Origin: Cliona cf. orientalis
Lineage: Eukaryota > Porifera > Demospongiae > Clionaida > Clionaidae
Assembly: GCA_963930775.1 (NCBI GenBank)
Contig: OZ005690.1
Location: 1,180,001-1,244,000 of the forward strand
Length of the DNA: 64,000 nt
Direction of reading: 5' to 3'
The notes under the pieces are model-generated. The model had not been told where the DNA came from. It did no database searches and saw only the letters and a list, made by a program, of their open reading frames with translations. This document shows positions 1 through 34,150 of this stretch, piece by piece; position 1 is the first letter of the stretch; the number at the start of each line of letters is the position of its first letter. The position numbers and the translations under genes are program-made.

Positions 1-827
1 TGGCACGGGCCAGTCTACTGTAGCTACTAGCTATATACTATCATGGTTAAAAAGCAGAGGCGACTAACGGTACTAGATTATTGTTAGCTACAAGCTAGAT
101 CTTGTTACACCAATCTGGCATTATTTCTCTCAAATGAAAAATAATAATTCATCATAGGCATTATGATGAATTATTATTGAGAGAAATAATGCCAGATTGG
201 TGTAACAAGATCTAGCTTGTAGCTATCAATAATTATGACTACCCAATCAAGAAGTTCTCTGAAACGTTAAGGGTACTAGAGTTCAGTTTAAGGGGGGGGG
301 GAGGGGGGAGAGGTAAAGTCAGTCAATATAGACACCCACAAGCTTGATATTAGTACATACATAGAATATGTAGCCTTCCAGGGGGGGGGGGGGACCAGTA
401 CACACTACAACAACGAATTGCATGACTTAGCTATCTTTTTCAAAATCGTGGAGACAAGTCACAGAAATCTCCCAACACCTGTCGTGAACCGTGAAGGTAG
501 AGAAAGGGCACTCTGTTTGAGCATTTCCATGAAGCAGAGGGGAGTAGCTATGTACACTGGCAACTTCTTGAAATTAAAATTGGTGATTGATGGTGCATGC
601 ATGTGCATGTGGCATCATAGATAGTAGAAAGGGTTTGGGGCATGCATGCACATTAGCCTGAGTCATAAACTTTGGGGGCAGTGTGTAGCTAATGGATAGA
701 AGCTATTATGACTTGTACTAGGAATCATGGATTATCTGCTGTGGTGACCCCACGATTATTGACAGGTTTCCCCGGGCCCCAAACAAAATTTAATTGCTGA
801 CCCCGGGGCCCTAAGAGCTGGAGCGCT
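1..827. other. Intergenic / upstream region of MED25
   Basis: No gene is supported here. The stretch holds a near-perfect palindrome (listed separately), two G-runs around 291-310 and 380-393, and AT-rich spacer. The last 70 bases before the MED25 start contain two short GC-rich blocks (CCCCGGGCCCC near 770 and CCCCGGGGCCC near 800) that could belong to its promoter, but no TATA box or other defined element could be identified. Confidence 0.5.
86..225. repeat. Near-perfect palindrome (fold-back MITE)
   Basis: The left arm from about 86 to 157 is repeated as its reverse complement from about 161 to 225. The outer roughly 47 bases match without a gap and only a few bases separate the inner arms. 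The outer arm contains TTGTTACACCAATCTGGCAT. A similar terminal sequence (CTTGTTACACCAAC on one strand) and a similar flanking stretch (ACCCAACCAAGAAC versus ACCCAATCAAGAAG) occur at the 49.3-49.7 kb element, so the two probably belong to related families. Confidence 0.75.
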
Positions 828-8676
<7,849 letters not shown>

Positions 8677-8767
8677 AATAACATACATAAAGTCATGCAA
8701 TGAGATCATTCAAGTACTTTCTTCATAATTGAATTTTTTGTACCCATTTTAATGTATGTGCTCTATT

Positions 8768-8773
8768 ATTAAA
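8768..8773 (+). terminator. Probable MED25 poly(A) signal ATTAAA
   Basis: ATTAAA lies 92 bases after the MED25 stop codon. No AATAAA is nearer. The same sequence follows the middle copy's stop at 18253. This is a suggestion from motif and position only. Confidence 0.4.
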
Positions 8774-8825
8774 AGTTACAACAGCCTAGCCATGCACATT
8801 GTAAAGAGTCACCACTCTTACTCTT

Positions 8826-8870
8826 ATATCGCGCCGGCGCCGCATGCGCATGCGTGAATGTCCACGTGCA
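8826..8870 (+). promoter_or_regulatory. Putative receptor 1 promoter with GCATGCGCATGCG palindrome and CACGTG
   Basis: A sharply GC-rich patch in AT-rich surroundings contains CGCCGGCGCCG, then GCATGCGCATGCG (8843-8855; NRF1-like by family knowledge) and CACGTG at 8863-8868. The identical block precedes receptor 2, and a similar pair (TGCGCATGCGCATGCGCG plus CACGTG) lies in the astacin/FNBP4 intergenic region. It is inferred to be a housekeeping-type promoter core. Confidence 0.45.
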
Positions 8871-9058
8871 GGTCATGTGCCGAAAATGAAGGGGGTATTC
8901 CCTCTGATCTGGATAAACCATCAGAGCCAATCGAGTACAGTGCTGTGTTTATCGTTGGATCGAGCGCCTTCCGATCTATCAGTGACCATCAACTTGAAAT
9001 CGTATCCTCTACTGATCTAGCTATAATTGCTGTGAATCTATGTCAGAAATTTGTATGA
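8858..9058 (+). CDS. Small open frame upstream of receptor 1 (possible first exon or uORF)
   Basis: A 66-codon ATG frame starts just downstream of the promoter-like patch. The corresponding frame before receptor 2 (18442-18633) stays open even though it carries a 9-base in-frame deletion (SEP lost in DKPSEPIEYS). It has no recognisable domain or signal peptide. It could be the 5' exon of the receptor, a regulatory upstream ORF, or chance conservation, since the whole duplication is young and noncoding sequence is equally conserved. Transcript data would be needed to decide. Confidence 0.25.
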   Translation: MSTCRSCAENEGGIPSDLDKPSEPIEYSAVFIVGSSAFRSISDHQLEIVSSTDLAIIAVNLCQKFV

Positions 9059-9263
9059 TCAATATTATATACCTACTCGGTGATTGAACCATAGATAATA
9101 GAGGATTGAACAGTAATGATATAATATTATTAATGAGCGGTATCAAAGCCTATTAACACTTGAATACCGTGCTATTAAAATCAGCTACAACATAACATAC
9201 TGTATTAATGTACTACTGGGGTATTGCCAATTCAATTTCATATCCTGTGGTACAAGTACAATA

Positions 9264-12200
9264 ATGGCAAAGCGATTTGCAAGGCAAGAACACCTACACA
9301 CGTTTCAGACGGCCTGCAGTGAGACACCACAGTGGCCCCCTTGCCCCACCCATCAACTTTTTAGATTAGAACTTTTACAAGGGGAACGAATGAGTACAGC
9401 ACACGAGCTCGAGGGTGTTGCTGACAGTGAGGACGATAATTTGGAGAGGAAATCTCAGGCATATGACCACATCTTTTCTGGGGTGCAAATTGGAGAGAAG
9501 CCCGTTAGAATTTTAGTGGAGGGTGGGGCTGGAACTGGCAAGACTGCTCTCTGTATGCTCTTGTTTAAAGGTTGGGAAAATGGTGAATTCTTTCATAACA
9601 TTGAACTGCTACTCCTTGTGCCACTTTACTGGGCAGAAGTAACAAAAGCACGTTCTGTTCCTGAATTGATCAAGACTCTATTCCCCAGCCAAAACTCTGA
9701 CATTATTAGCTACTTACAACGGACGAAAGGAGAGAAAGTACTCATTGTTGCTGACGGCTTTAGTGAGTTGGCAGAAACAGAATGTCAAAGAGGGTCATTT
9801 TTGCATAATCTTCTGTTAGGTGGGCTCCTTAGTCGAGCATCAGTATTGATTACCTCCAGACCATCTGCCTCAGCTTCGCTACATAAAATCCACTGTAGTA
9901 TAGATTACTTTATGGAAATATATGGCTTTGGTGGTTCAACCATCCGCCAATATATTCGAGCTAAATTTGCTGGCGATCAGCAAAAGATGATTGGTTTATT
10001 GGAACAGCTGGAAGGCAATAGTTTGATTCAAGAGGTTTGCAGGATTCCTCTCAATTGTACTGTGGTCTGTTTTTTGTGGCAAACTAACCAGGAACTTGGT
10101 TTATTTTCTACTACAACTGGATTCTTAACAGAGATAATCCTGAATTTTGTGTATCGTAATATGCTAAAAAATGATGTACACAGTTCCCATCCAAGATTGT
10201 TGAATATCCATAGTCTGCCTGAAAATCTGCATAACCCATGGAGGGTTGTATGTGAAATGGCTTTTCGAACTCTTCAGTTTAGTCCAGGTGTGAATCCACA
10301 GATTAAGTTTGCAGCTATAGGGCTCTCTCAGCCAGGGCTTGAAATACTTGGAGTACTAGAGTTTATCAATAAAATAAACTTTAGTTTTGTTCATCCAACG
10401 TTTCAGGAATTTTTTGCCGCTCTGTATCTCACAATGCAACCATTAGATAAGCAGTTGGAGGTTTTTAAATTGCATACCAAGTCTAAACATCTCACTCTTT
10501 TCTATAGATTATTTTTTGGGTTATACTTTCAAAACTGTAATAGTACAAGTATGGAAATTTCACAGATGATGTGTGCACTGTCTCAATCTTATGCTGCTAA
10601 CAATGATGAACATTTTCTCTGCCATTATGCGTTGGAAGCGAAAAATAGTGATGTAACTAAAGGAATAATCCATATTCTCAGTAACAGAACTAAAATAATG
10701 AAGTTTGGGCATCCCTCTACTGCGCTTGACTGTCATGCAGTTATGTATATCATTGCCAATATTCAAGAGCTTACTTTAGTCGAGATTGACTTTCATAACT
10801 GCCATCTGGGTGATAAGTGGATAGGTGATGCATTAGTCCCTGTGCTTAGTAAGAAATCTACAATTGTGCTGGTAAAAATACTGAACCTTGTTAACAATAG
10901 TCTAACTGATAGTGGAGTAGTTGATCTCTTTAGCGAGGAGACATCATCAGCCTTTCGCTACCTAACGAAACTATTTCTTCGTGACAATAGGATAGGAGAA
11001 CAAAGCATACATGCCATAAAGGCAACTTTGGCAAAATCATCTTGCAGTATGAAGCTGCTCGATTTATCTAACAATCCTCTTTCAACAGGTGGTGTAAAAG
11101 AACTACAAAGTGCTATGGAATCAAATAGTTTGAAAAAATTGGAAATCCTGTTCTTGCAAGGCACACTACCAACAGATAATGCAAGCAGTAATGTTACCTG
11201 TTTGAATGCGTTTGCCATAGCAGTTTCCACTCATTGTCCCCTCCTTAGGCGATTGGATCTTTCTGCTATTGATTTGGGTGAACCTGGAGATAAAGCTATC
11301 TGTGACCTTATATCGCACTTCACTGGTACTAAGACAAACTTTGATCTTCGATTTAATACGGAGTACATGTCAGAAGTAGATAAGACATTCATGTCCGTTA
11401 TGGAAGACTGTATAAAGAATAAGGGTACAATAGATCATACTGTTGTGCATGGGATAATTGTTGGTCCTGGGCGTTCTGGAAAAGACTCCCTCATGAATCG
11501 CTTGTTGGGAAAAGCTCCGCAAGATAAAAGTTACGTATCAGCTAGCACCGGGGTTCTTGAAAGTGTTGTTAAGGTTGAAGTTAAAAAGTTGTGCTGTACA
11601 ACAGTTGCTGCAGCGGCAAATAGTCTGATATGGAGGAGGCTGGATTATAATGAAGAAGCTCTTGAATTAATGATGTCAACTGCTAAACACTGCTCAGTTG
11701 CACATGATAGGAAATCACACACCCTTTATCAAAGCAAGGGGGGTGATTCTTGTAAGGCCTCTCAGAATGATGAAAGCCATGATAAACCACCTGATTATAG
11801 TGAGGGTAAACTAGTTTGTTCTAATAGCCTTCGCCGAGTGAAGCCTAGACCACATGTACACTATCTTGATGAATACTTGCACAAGAACGAATTTCATGAA
11901 ATGAACATGCTGCACAGCCAACCAAATCAGGTATTAGTTGTTCCTGTGCAAGATAAATGGCCGGGCGTAACGGACGTTCTTAAAAGTGCTGTTGAATCAC
12001 GACGTATGGATAATCTTCGTGAACACCTTGAGTCATCTTGGTCACTCTACCTCACAAACACTGGAGGACAGATGGAGTTTCAGGAGCTTTTACCACTCCT
12101 CGTGTGTGGACCTTCTGCCTTTTTTATTACGTTTCCACTTAACAAGGATCTTATGGATCACTATACTGTGCTATATCATCACAATGATATCGATGCTAAT

Positions 12201-15200
12201 CGCACTGAGGAAACTTATCCATCTCCATCAACATTGATGGATGAGATACTGCAGACATTGGCAACTATAAATGCTTTAGATCTAACTGGACTTCAGCAAG
12301 ATAATCAACCTAAGCCAAAAGTTTTTCTCATTGGTACTCACAAGGATAAGCTACCAGATCATTTAATTGAGAAAAGAATCCATGAAATTGATCAGCAGCT
12401 TCAAGAAAAGATCAGACAAACATCACTTTTCCATCAAGGTTCAATTGAATTTGCTGAAGGAAAAAAGCAGCTCATCTTCACAGTTAATAATCTTGCCAAA
12501 GATGATACAGATTTCCAAAAAATCCGCTGTGCCTTACAGCAGGCCATAGACAGAACAGATCAATTTACTATAAAGTGTCCATCCACATGGCTAATCTTTA
12601 GTCTAGCTCTTCGAGCAAAGCACAAATCAAGTCAAATTTTAACATATGATGAATGCTTTACCTTTGCCCAAGGTTGTGGGATATCTGATCGAAAAGAATT
12701 GAGCGATGCACTCTTTTTTATTCATACTAGACTTGGATTGGTACGCTACTTCAATGTTAAGGAGCTGAATAAACGTGTGATAATAGATCCTCAGATTCTC
12801 TTTGATAAAATTACGGATTTAATTATCAAAACATTTGTATTTGATAATGCAGATGTTAATGAAGTTGAAAAGTTTCAGAATCAGGGAATTTTCTCTGTTA
12901 AAACAATGGAAAGAATCTGTAAAAAGAGGCATCGTTTCGAATCTGATCCACAATTACCTTTCAAGTGGTTATTAAAACTTTTGAGTCACCTCCGAATAGC
13001 AGCAGTATTCAAGGATAAAGATGGTACTTTCAAATGTTTTTTTCCAGCTGTTCTTTGTCATGCTCCTGCACAGCAACGAATACCACTCAAAGATTCAGAT
13101 TCAGCTCAATATGATTCTTTATTAGTCGCATTTGAAGGTGGTTTCTGTCCTAGGGGTATTCCCAGTGCTCTTATTACCTATCTGATAACAAATGAAATGG
13201 ATTCAGAATTTTCTTGGGATCTTCTTCCCTGCCGAGTTTTCAAGAATCAAGTGTGTTTTTCTATTGAGGGTTGTGGCGATATCATTCTGAAGATTCATTC
13301 AACTTACCTACAACTGTACTTAGACCCTGACACTGAAATAAATGATGAAAATGAGCTTAAATTAACACTTGGAGAGGTGTATAAATGTATCGAACAGGGC
13401 ATGAAGACTATAACCAAGGGATACAAGAATTGTAATCACTTCTTTGCATTTCATTGTACAATGCATGGTTGCAAGAAATATGCACATCCAGCTAAGATTA
13501 TATGGAGAGATGATCGTCCAGTTAAACTTAAGTGTATGGTTACTAGCAAGCAGTATAGTTTACCCGATCGTTGTGTATGGGATCTTCGAAGAGTGAATTA
13601 TGCAGAAGTACAAGGTACTGTATATTCTGTGAGTATTTTATATTATAATATTATGTTCATTGACCATAATGTTTCAGTTCCCAAGCAAAAATTGGACCTA
13701 CCGTTGGATTTTTACAATCAAGGAGTTTCACTGCATCTTGGCAAAATTGCTGATTCTATTCCTCAGTGGGAAGGAGCAATTGCTGAAGCCCTGGAGCTGA
13801 CACAAGTTGATGTTGAGGCCATCAAAGCAAAACACCCCAATAAACTAGACCTACAAACGTAAGTTGGAATATTGATAGAAGTAACCACTGTATAAAGGTT
13901 TTAATTTACTAGGAGATTAGCATTGGAGAAATGGAAACAGAGTAAGGGTGATGAGGCTACTTATGGCCAACTGATTGCTGTACTTGAAGGTGCTGGGTAC
14001 CAAGATTGTGCTGACTTTGTTAGAAAAGTTGCAAATAGTATTGAAATTCCCACTAATAATGACGAAGATTGTCACCAATCTTCTCCTTTGGTGCCTTCCC
14101 CCACTGAGGTAGTGTCCCTACTTCTTACAATTTCACCTGATGGCAATCAAAATAAGCAAAAAGGTAGGAGACTATACTGCATATCTGAATGGTTGATATA
14201 ATAATATTATCTTGTCCTATATAGATATTGTACATATCACTGAAAACAGTGCCATAGAACTTAAGAAAGTGATACATGATACACTTGATATGCCATTGTC
14301 ATCTGAGCCTGATGCCATTACTGCATTTGTAGTGATGAAACATAATTTGAAGGTAAAACTAATGACGAATCATCGATACAAGTGTATGGCTCAGTACAGT
14401 GGATGTTAGTCCAGATATATACGTATTAATGATTGTCTTATGCATTTTAGGAGCAGAGCAGTTTTAAGGAAACTACTGAGAGTGATGAAAGTGGTGAGTT
14501 ACTTTAGAGTATGTATGGCTTCTTCATCAATAAGACATGCATTTGACTATAATTCATATAGGGGCAGCAGCATCGACTGGATCAGAAGCACTACCCTCAG
14601 GAGCTGATGCTCCCACCTTTTCTGATTCACAGCAATCCGAAATGACTCAAAACCCAGATGATAACACTTCAAATTCTACCCAAATTGAGAATATAGATGA
14701 GAATGAGTTATCTACTGATCCTTCTTTGATGGGCCTTTCACAAGACATGACATCTAGATCTGCTGCTGATGCTTCAGTAAGTGATAAATGACTCACAATT
14801 TTATCTCACCTAGAGCCTCAATCATCATATCAACAGGAAGATCCCCAGCAACAGACATCTATCTCTAGCCCAGGGGTACAGCAAACTCAGCAGCAGGATC
14901 AAATAGTAGAGAATATGGATGGGGAGAGTGGAGTAACACTCCATGCCAACATCCCCCCCACGACTTCCCAGATGGATGAGCCTGGGGCTTCCCAGCCCAA
15001 ACGACAAAAGGAGCAACAACAGCAGCTGCAAGGTCAGCAGATGGGTGGAGCTTCCCAACAGCAACCACAACAACAGCCTCAGCAGCAAGCCAGGCCTCTG
15101 GTGGTCTGGAATGGAATTATGGAACTCATAGAAGTGGTATGTGAGTTTATCAGTGTTAAAAGGCTATAAATCAAATGGTACATGAATATTGTGTTCTTGT

Positions 15201-15669
15201 CTTATGATTTGCAGCAAGATAACAAGCGTCAGATGAGACAAGTGCAGTGCAACGTTCTCACAGCTAAGACTGATGTCGTGAGTGAACTGTGAGTTGACCT
15301 CTCTCTCTCTCTCTCTTTCTCCCTCTCTCTCCTTCACTCCTCACTTTTCTCTCTCTCCAGGCAGCCCAACCAGTGGCCTCAGAGAATGAACATGAACACT
15401 TATCCCAAAGTGCTGTTCGTAAGTAGAATTCAATTAGAAAACTTTACCAAAAGGGCGTTTATGATATTGTTTGTATTTGCATCATAGAATTCCATCACTC
15501 AAATGATGAATTTCCAGTCTGGAACTAATAATGTGAAGACGGTCACATTCCAATTCCTGGAGAACCCTCAGAATGTCACCATGCTGCGGATGCTCATGAC
15601 ATCAGAGGTCAAAACAGTGAGTTAGGAAAGAAAGTTTTAATTTATATCTCTATCATTTTTAACCTCCCC

Positions 15670-15748
<79 letters not shown>

Positions 15749-16334
15749 GTTTGCGATTGTTCAGCTGGTTGGTGTTCAGCAGTCGTCTCAGTGTCCAATC
15801 AGGGCACTCATTTTGGTGTGGAATGATCGTCAGAAGCAGTTCACTGGCCTCGTCCCTCTTGAGCAGGACAAATTCATCAACGTTTTGAAGCAGGTCTTGA
15901 GCAATGCTCAACGACAGAGAATAATGTTACAACAACAGCAACAACAGCAGCAGCAGCAAGCTCAACAGGCTCAGCAAGGACAGCTACCTGGAATGGTAAA
16001 CTGGCTATGGTGTGTGTTTTCTAAATGTAGTGTGCACATGATTTAATACGCAATTCTTTTAAGGTAGACTTTGTTGAAGTTAACTCTCTCTCTCTCTCTC
16101 CTTCCTCCCTTCTATGACATTATAGCAACAACAAATGCCTTACCAACAGCAACAGCAACAGCAGCCTGGTCAACAAGCTGGAGTGTCCGGTGGCCAGGCT
16201 CTTCAAACTCACCAACAGCAACAACAGCAGCAGCAGCAGCAACAACAGCAAGGTGGCATGGGCATGCCCGGACAACAACCTGGTGGTGGAGTGGGCGGAG
16301 CAATGGGCGGGGCTCCAGGTCAGACCATGACTCC

Positions 16335-16368
<34 letters not shown>

Positions 16369-17523
16369 GCTATCAATCGGCCTAATCCAGCTCAAGGTAA
16401 CTTATGGCTATAGAAAGTGGGATTTGGTTCCTTAAGGACTCTTGTTTGTGGGTGTATTATTATACTAAATTTAGTGAAATTAGCGATTTGCCCAATTTTC
16501 ACTAAAAATTATACGTGCGAATATTAAAATTTTGAATAAACAGTACAGAATGTTAAATTTGAATAATCACTAAAATGAGTACCCGCTTAACGCACTATTT
16601 CCAAAATCCACTAAAGTTTGTGAAGATAAACTTACTCTAATGAATTTTCGTGTATGTATATGTAGGTCTTGGAGGAATGACTCAGCAGCTACAGCAAATG
16701 CAACAGCAACAACAGCCCCAACAACAGCAGCAGCAGCAGATGGCCGGGCAGGGGATGGGAGGGGGCGGGGCAGGGGGAGGGGCTACGGCACAGCAGGTGG
16801 GACAGATGAATGTAAGTATAATTATCAAGTATTATTATAGACACTTAAGATCATTAAATTTTAATTATTTCTTTCACAGCAAGGTCAGCAGCCGATGCAT
16901 GGCCAGATGGGCGGAGTCAACCAGCCGGGACAACAGCAAATGGGCGGAGTCAACCAACCGGGACAACAGCAGATGACTCAACAGCAACAACATCAGCAAG
17001 GCCAGATGATGCAACAGGGGGCACAGCAAACTGCCGGGGGGATGATGGGACAGCCCCCTCCTCAGGGGGGCCAACAACAGGTAGGTGATGGGGGACCGCA
17101 TATTTTTGGCCACATCAAAGCTTTATAGCTCCGCACTTATAATGCCTTAAGGACACTTGTTTTGGGGTACTAAATTATTAGCGAAATTAGCGATTTGTCA
17201 CTAAAAAGTTAGGAAGAGAGTCGGAGACCCATAGGCCTTCAACTAGAACCTTTTTAGTACTAGATAAAAGGACCACATAATTGTCCATGACTAGAATATC
17301 TATGCAGCCCCCCCCCCCCCCCCCCCCCCCCCCAAAAAAAGTATATAATATTTTTCATTTAATGTAACCATTTTTAGATGGATTTGAAAATGGCCCAGGT
17401 TCAGCAGTTCATCCGCAGCCTTGCATTCGCTAATCCTCAGCAACAGGAGCAGCTGCTGCAGCGAGTACCACCACAAAAGAGGGGTCAAGTGTTGATGAGA
17501 GCTCAACAGATCAGACAACAGAT

Positions 17524-17554
<31 letters not shown>

Positions 17555-18253
17555 GGTTATAATCCAGGGGGAGGAGGAGGGGCAGGCATGATCGGAACTG
17601 GTGGTGAGTGTGTGTCTGTGCTAGAGAGGGAGGGAGGGAGAGGAAGCGCAAGTTGGTCCCAAATTTGCATTTTTTTGCTGATTTTAGCCTTCTGTGTACG
17701 AATGAATGAGAGAGAGAGAGGGAGGGGGGTAGGGGTAGGTAAATTATGCTAATTTTTGGCCTATAATGCTATTTTTAAATGCTCAAAAAATGCTCAAGTA
17801 TAATTCACAATACATTGTCCATTATGCTCAAGTTGAACCGACTATAATGTTAAGAAAAACTGAATGAGACATGAGGAGACTTGGTTACACTATCGTTGAG
17901 TGTAGCCATTTCAGTTTTACATGTGCTCGGATTTGAAAGTGGGTACCAGCTTAGTGATCAATTTCATAATATGTAGTCCAGGCATTGTGACAAAAGTCAA
18001 TTGACAGCTACTTGCAATTCTTTCTTTCCCCTGTATAGGCATCCAGCCGAACCTTCCCCAGTCATCTCAGCCCGGTATGAACATGTCAGGACAGATACCC
18101 ACTGCAGTCTCAGGCATGCAGCAGCAACAACAGCGACCCCCTGGCATGGGGGGAATGCAGATGGGCCCCGGCATGATGAATGTTCCAAGACCTGGCATGG
18201 CCCCCCAACAACAAATGCCCCCTGGATCTGGGGGGTACTGGCAGACACAATAG
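9264..18253 (+). CDS. Receptor 1: NACHT-LRR-Roc/COR-like-Death protein fused to MED25 ACID domain, 2351 aa
   Basis: Exons: 9264-13614, 13678-13858, 13913-14163, 14225-14352, 14451-14493, 14562-14776, 14816-15136, 15215-15288, 15361-15418, 15488-15616, 15750-15995, 16126-16396, 16666-16811, 16880-17080, 17378-17603, 18039-18253 (TAG). They sum to 7056 bases, in phase throughout. Domains: NACHT with Walker A GGAGTGKT (87-94), Walker B-like LIVADGFSEL (160-169) and LITSRP (195-200); LRRs about 500-685; Roc-like GTPase with GPGRSGKDS (about 733), NTGGQ (about 931) and GTHKDK (about 1023); COR-like region to about 1400; Death domain about 1470-1555; Ser/Thr-rich linker; ACID about 1815-1999; Q-rich tail as in MED25. 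The receptor would sense and assemble; the tail would bind activators (inference). The first intron is also open in frame. No in-frame stop was seen for about 100 bases upstream of the chosen ATG, so the start is provisional. Intron 14777-14815 is only 39 bases and contains an in-frame TGA if retained. Confidence 0.72.
15671..15749. repeat. CT microsatellite
   Basis: A (CT)n/(TCTG)n run runs up to the acceptor AG at 15748-15749 of the ACID exon that starts at 15750. Confidence 0.85.
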
Positions 18254-18403
18254 AATAACATACATATAGTCATGCAATGAGATCATTCAAGTACTTTCTT
18301 CATAATTGAATTTTTTGTACCCATTTTAATGTATGTGCTCTATTATTAAAAGTTACAACAGCCTAGCCATGCACATTGTATATGGTAAAGAGTCACCACT
18401 CTT

Positions 18404-18455
18404 ACTCTTATATCGCGCCGGCGCCGCATGCGCATGCGTGAATGTCCACGTGCAG
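18404..18455 (+). promoter_or_regulatory. Putative receptor 2 promoter (duplicate of receptor 1 promoter)
   Basis: This repeats the patch of 8826-8870: CGCCGGCGCCG, GCATGCGCATGCG (about 18427-18439) and CACGTG at 18447-18452. Both receptors should therefore have the same core promoter. Confidence 0.45.
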
Positions 18456-18835
18456 GTCATGTGCCGAAAATGAAGGGGGTATTCCCTCTGATCTGGATAA
18501 ACCAATCGAGTACAGTGCTGTGTTTATCGTTGGATCGAGCGCCTTCCGATCTATCAGTGACCATCAACTTGAAATCGTATCCTCTACTGATCTAGCTATA
18601 ATTGCTGTGAATCTATGTCAGAAATTTGTATGATCAATATTATATACCTACTCGGTGATTGAACCATAGATAATAGAGGATTGAACAGTAATATAATATT
18701 ATTAATGAGCGGTATCAAAGCCTATTAACACTTGAATACCGTGCTATTAAAATCAGCTACAACATAACATACTGTATTAATGTACTACTGGGGTATTGCC
18801 AATTCAATTTCATATCCTGTGGTACAAGTACAATA

Positions 18836-33303
<14,468 letters not shown>

Positions 33304-34150
33304 CATAACTTGCGTGCTTGAAATATTAAACCCTCACTCATAATTTTTTGTACAATCATTAATAGCTCGATCTCAATTTTTTGCATTATTATGTGAACTC
33401 TGTTTGTGGTGTTGTATCTTTGCCAAGTCATTTCTCATTAAAAAGTCAGAGAATTTCAAAAGACGTATTCCAGTGTGTCAATGCAGTAGCTAGCATAGAA
33501 CAGCTTATAACCAGATTCTGCCAATCAATTATTATACTGACCCATAATAATAATAATATTATTATTAGTATGCATGAAGCTTAAAAAAATAAGTGCATGC
33601 AGCTGTTTCAGCCTAATTGCCAGTAATAATATTATTGGGCCACATCAGTGCAGCGCAGCACTATAGCTAGGTGGGCCATGGCCAGCCACCTCAATAGAAG
33701 TTTAAGATCTAAGGCACCAATTTCATCATGTGTTTGGAACGTGCGTACCACCCTTCAGGTATTATATTATATGCACGTTCCAGACGCATGATGAGTTTTG
33801 GACTCAAACTAACTTGGTGCCTTAGATCTCTTGAGCTTCTATTGAGGTGGCTGACCATGTGGTTTACAGCTGAAATACACCAGCAGTTGTACAAATAATT
33901 CTGGTAATTTCTGGGCCACACCATACCCTTTACTTATTGATCGGTTTTTGTCATGTAAGCTTGAGGTAGACCATTACTTATCTATGATACAGATGGCAGA
34001 TGCAAATCAGATTAAAGACAGATTTTTGGGGAATTTTCACATAGGCTACCCATGCAGTCCTAGATAATAATTATTATTATTACGCTAAGCAGCAGTTCCT
34101 AGCAATCTTATAGTTCTTAGTATAATTTTTTTGCATCAATGCACTATTCT
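33304..34150. other. Intergenic spacer between receptor 2 and astacin (convergent 3' ends)
   Basis: Apart from the palindrome at 33671-33864, this AT-rich stretch shows no coding potential. The two flanking genes converge here, so both transcripts must end in this interval. No clear AATAAA was found for either. Confidence 0.5.
33671..33864. repeat. Fold-back MITE, about 190 bp
   Basis: The left arm (GTGGCCATGGCCAGCCACC-like, then TCAATAGAAGTTTAAGATCT) is mirrored on the right (AGATCTCTTGAGCTTCTATTGA, then GGTGGCTGACCATG). The inner arms ATCATGTGTTTGGAACGTGC and GCACGTTCCAGACGCATGAT also match. There is no coding content. Confidence 0.75.

Noticed and set aside
13615-13677. Reading through the first receptor 1 intron as coding
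   Set aside because: It is open in receptor 1, but in receptor 2 the same stretch has a stop and a shifted length, while splicing gives identical protein in both.
14812-18253. Treating the second and third MED25-like segments as pseudogene debris
   Set aside because: All exons, splice sites, phases and the stop codon are intact, and each connects in frame to the preceding receptor exons.
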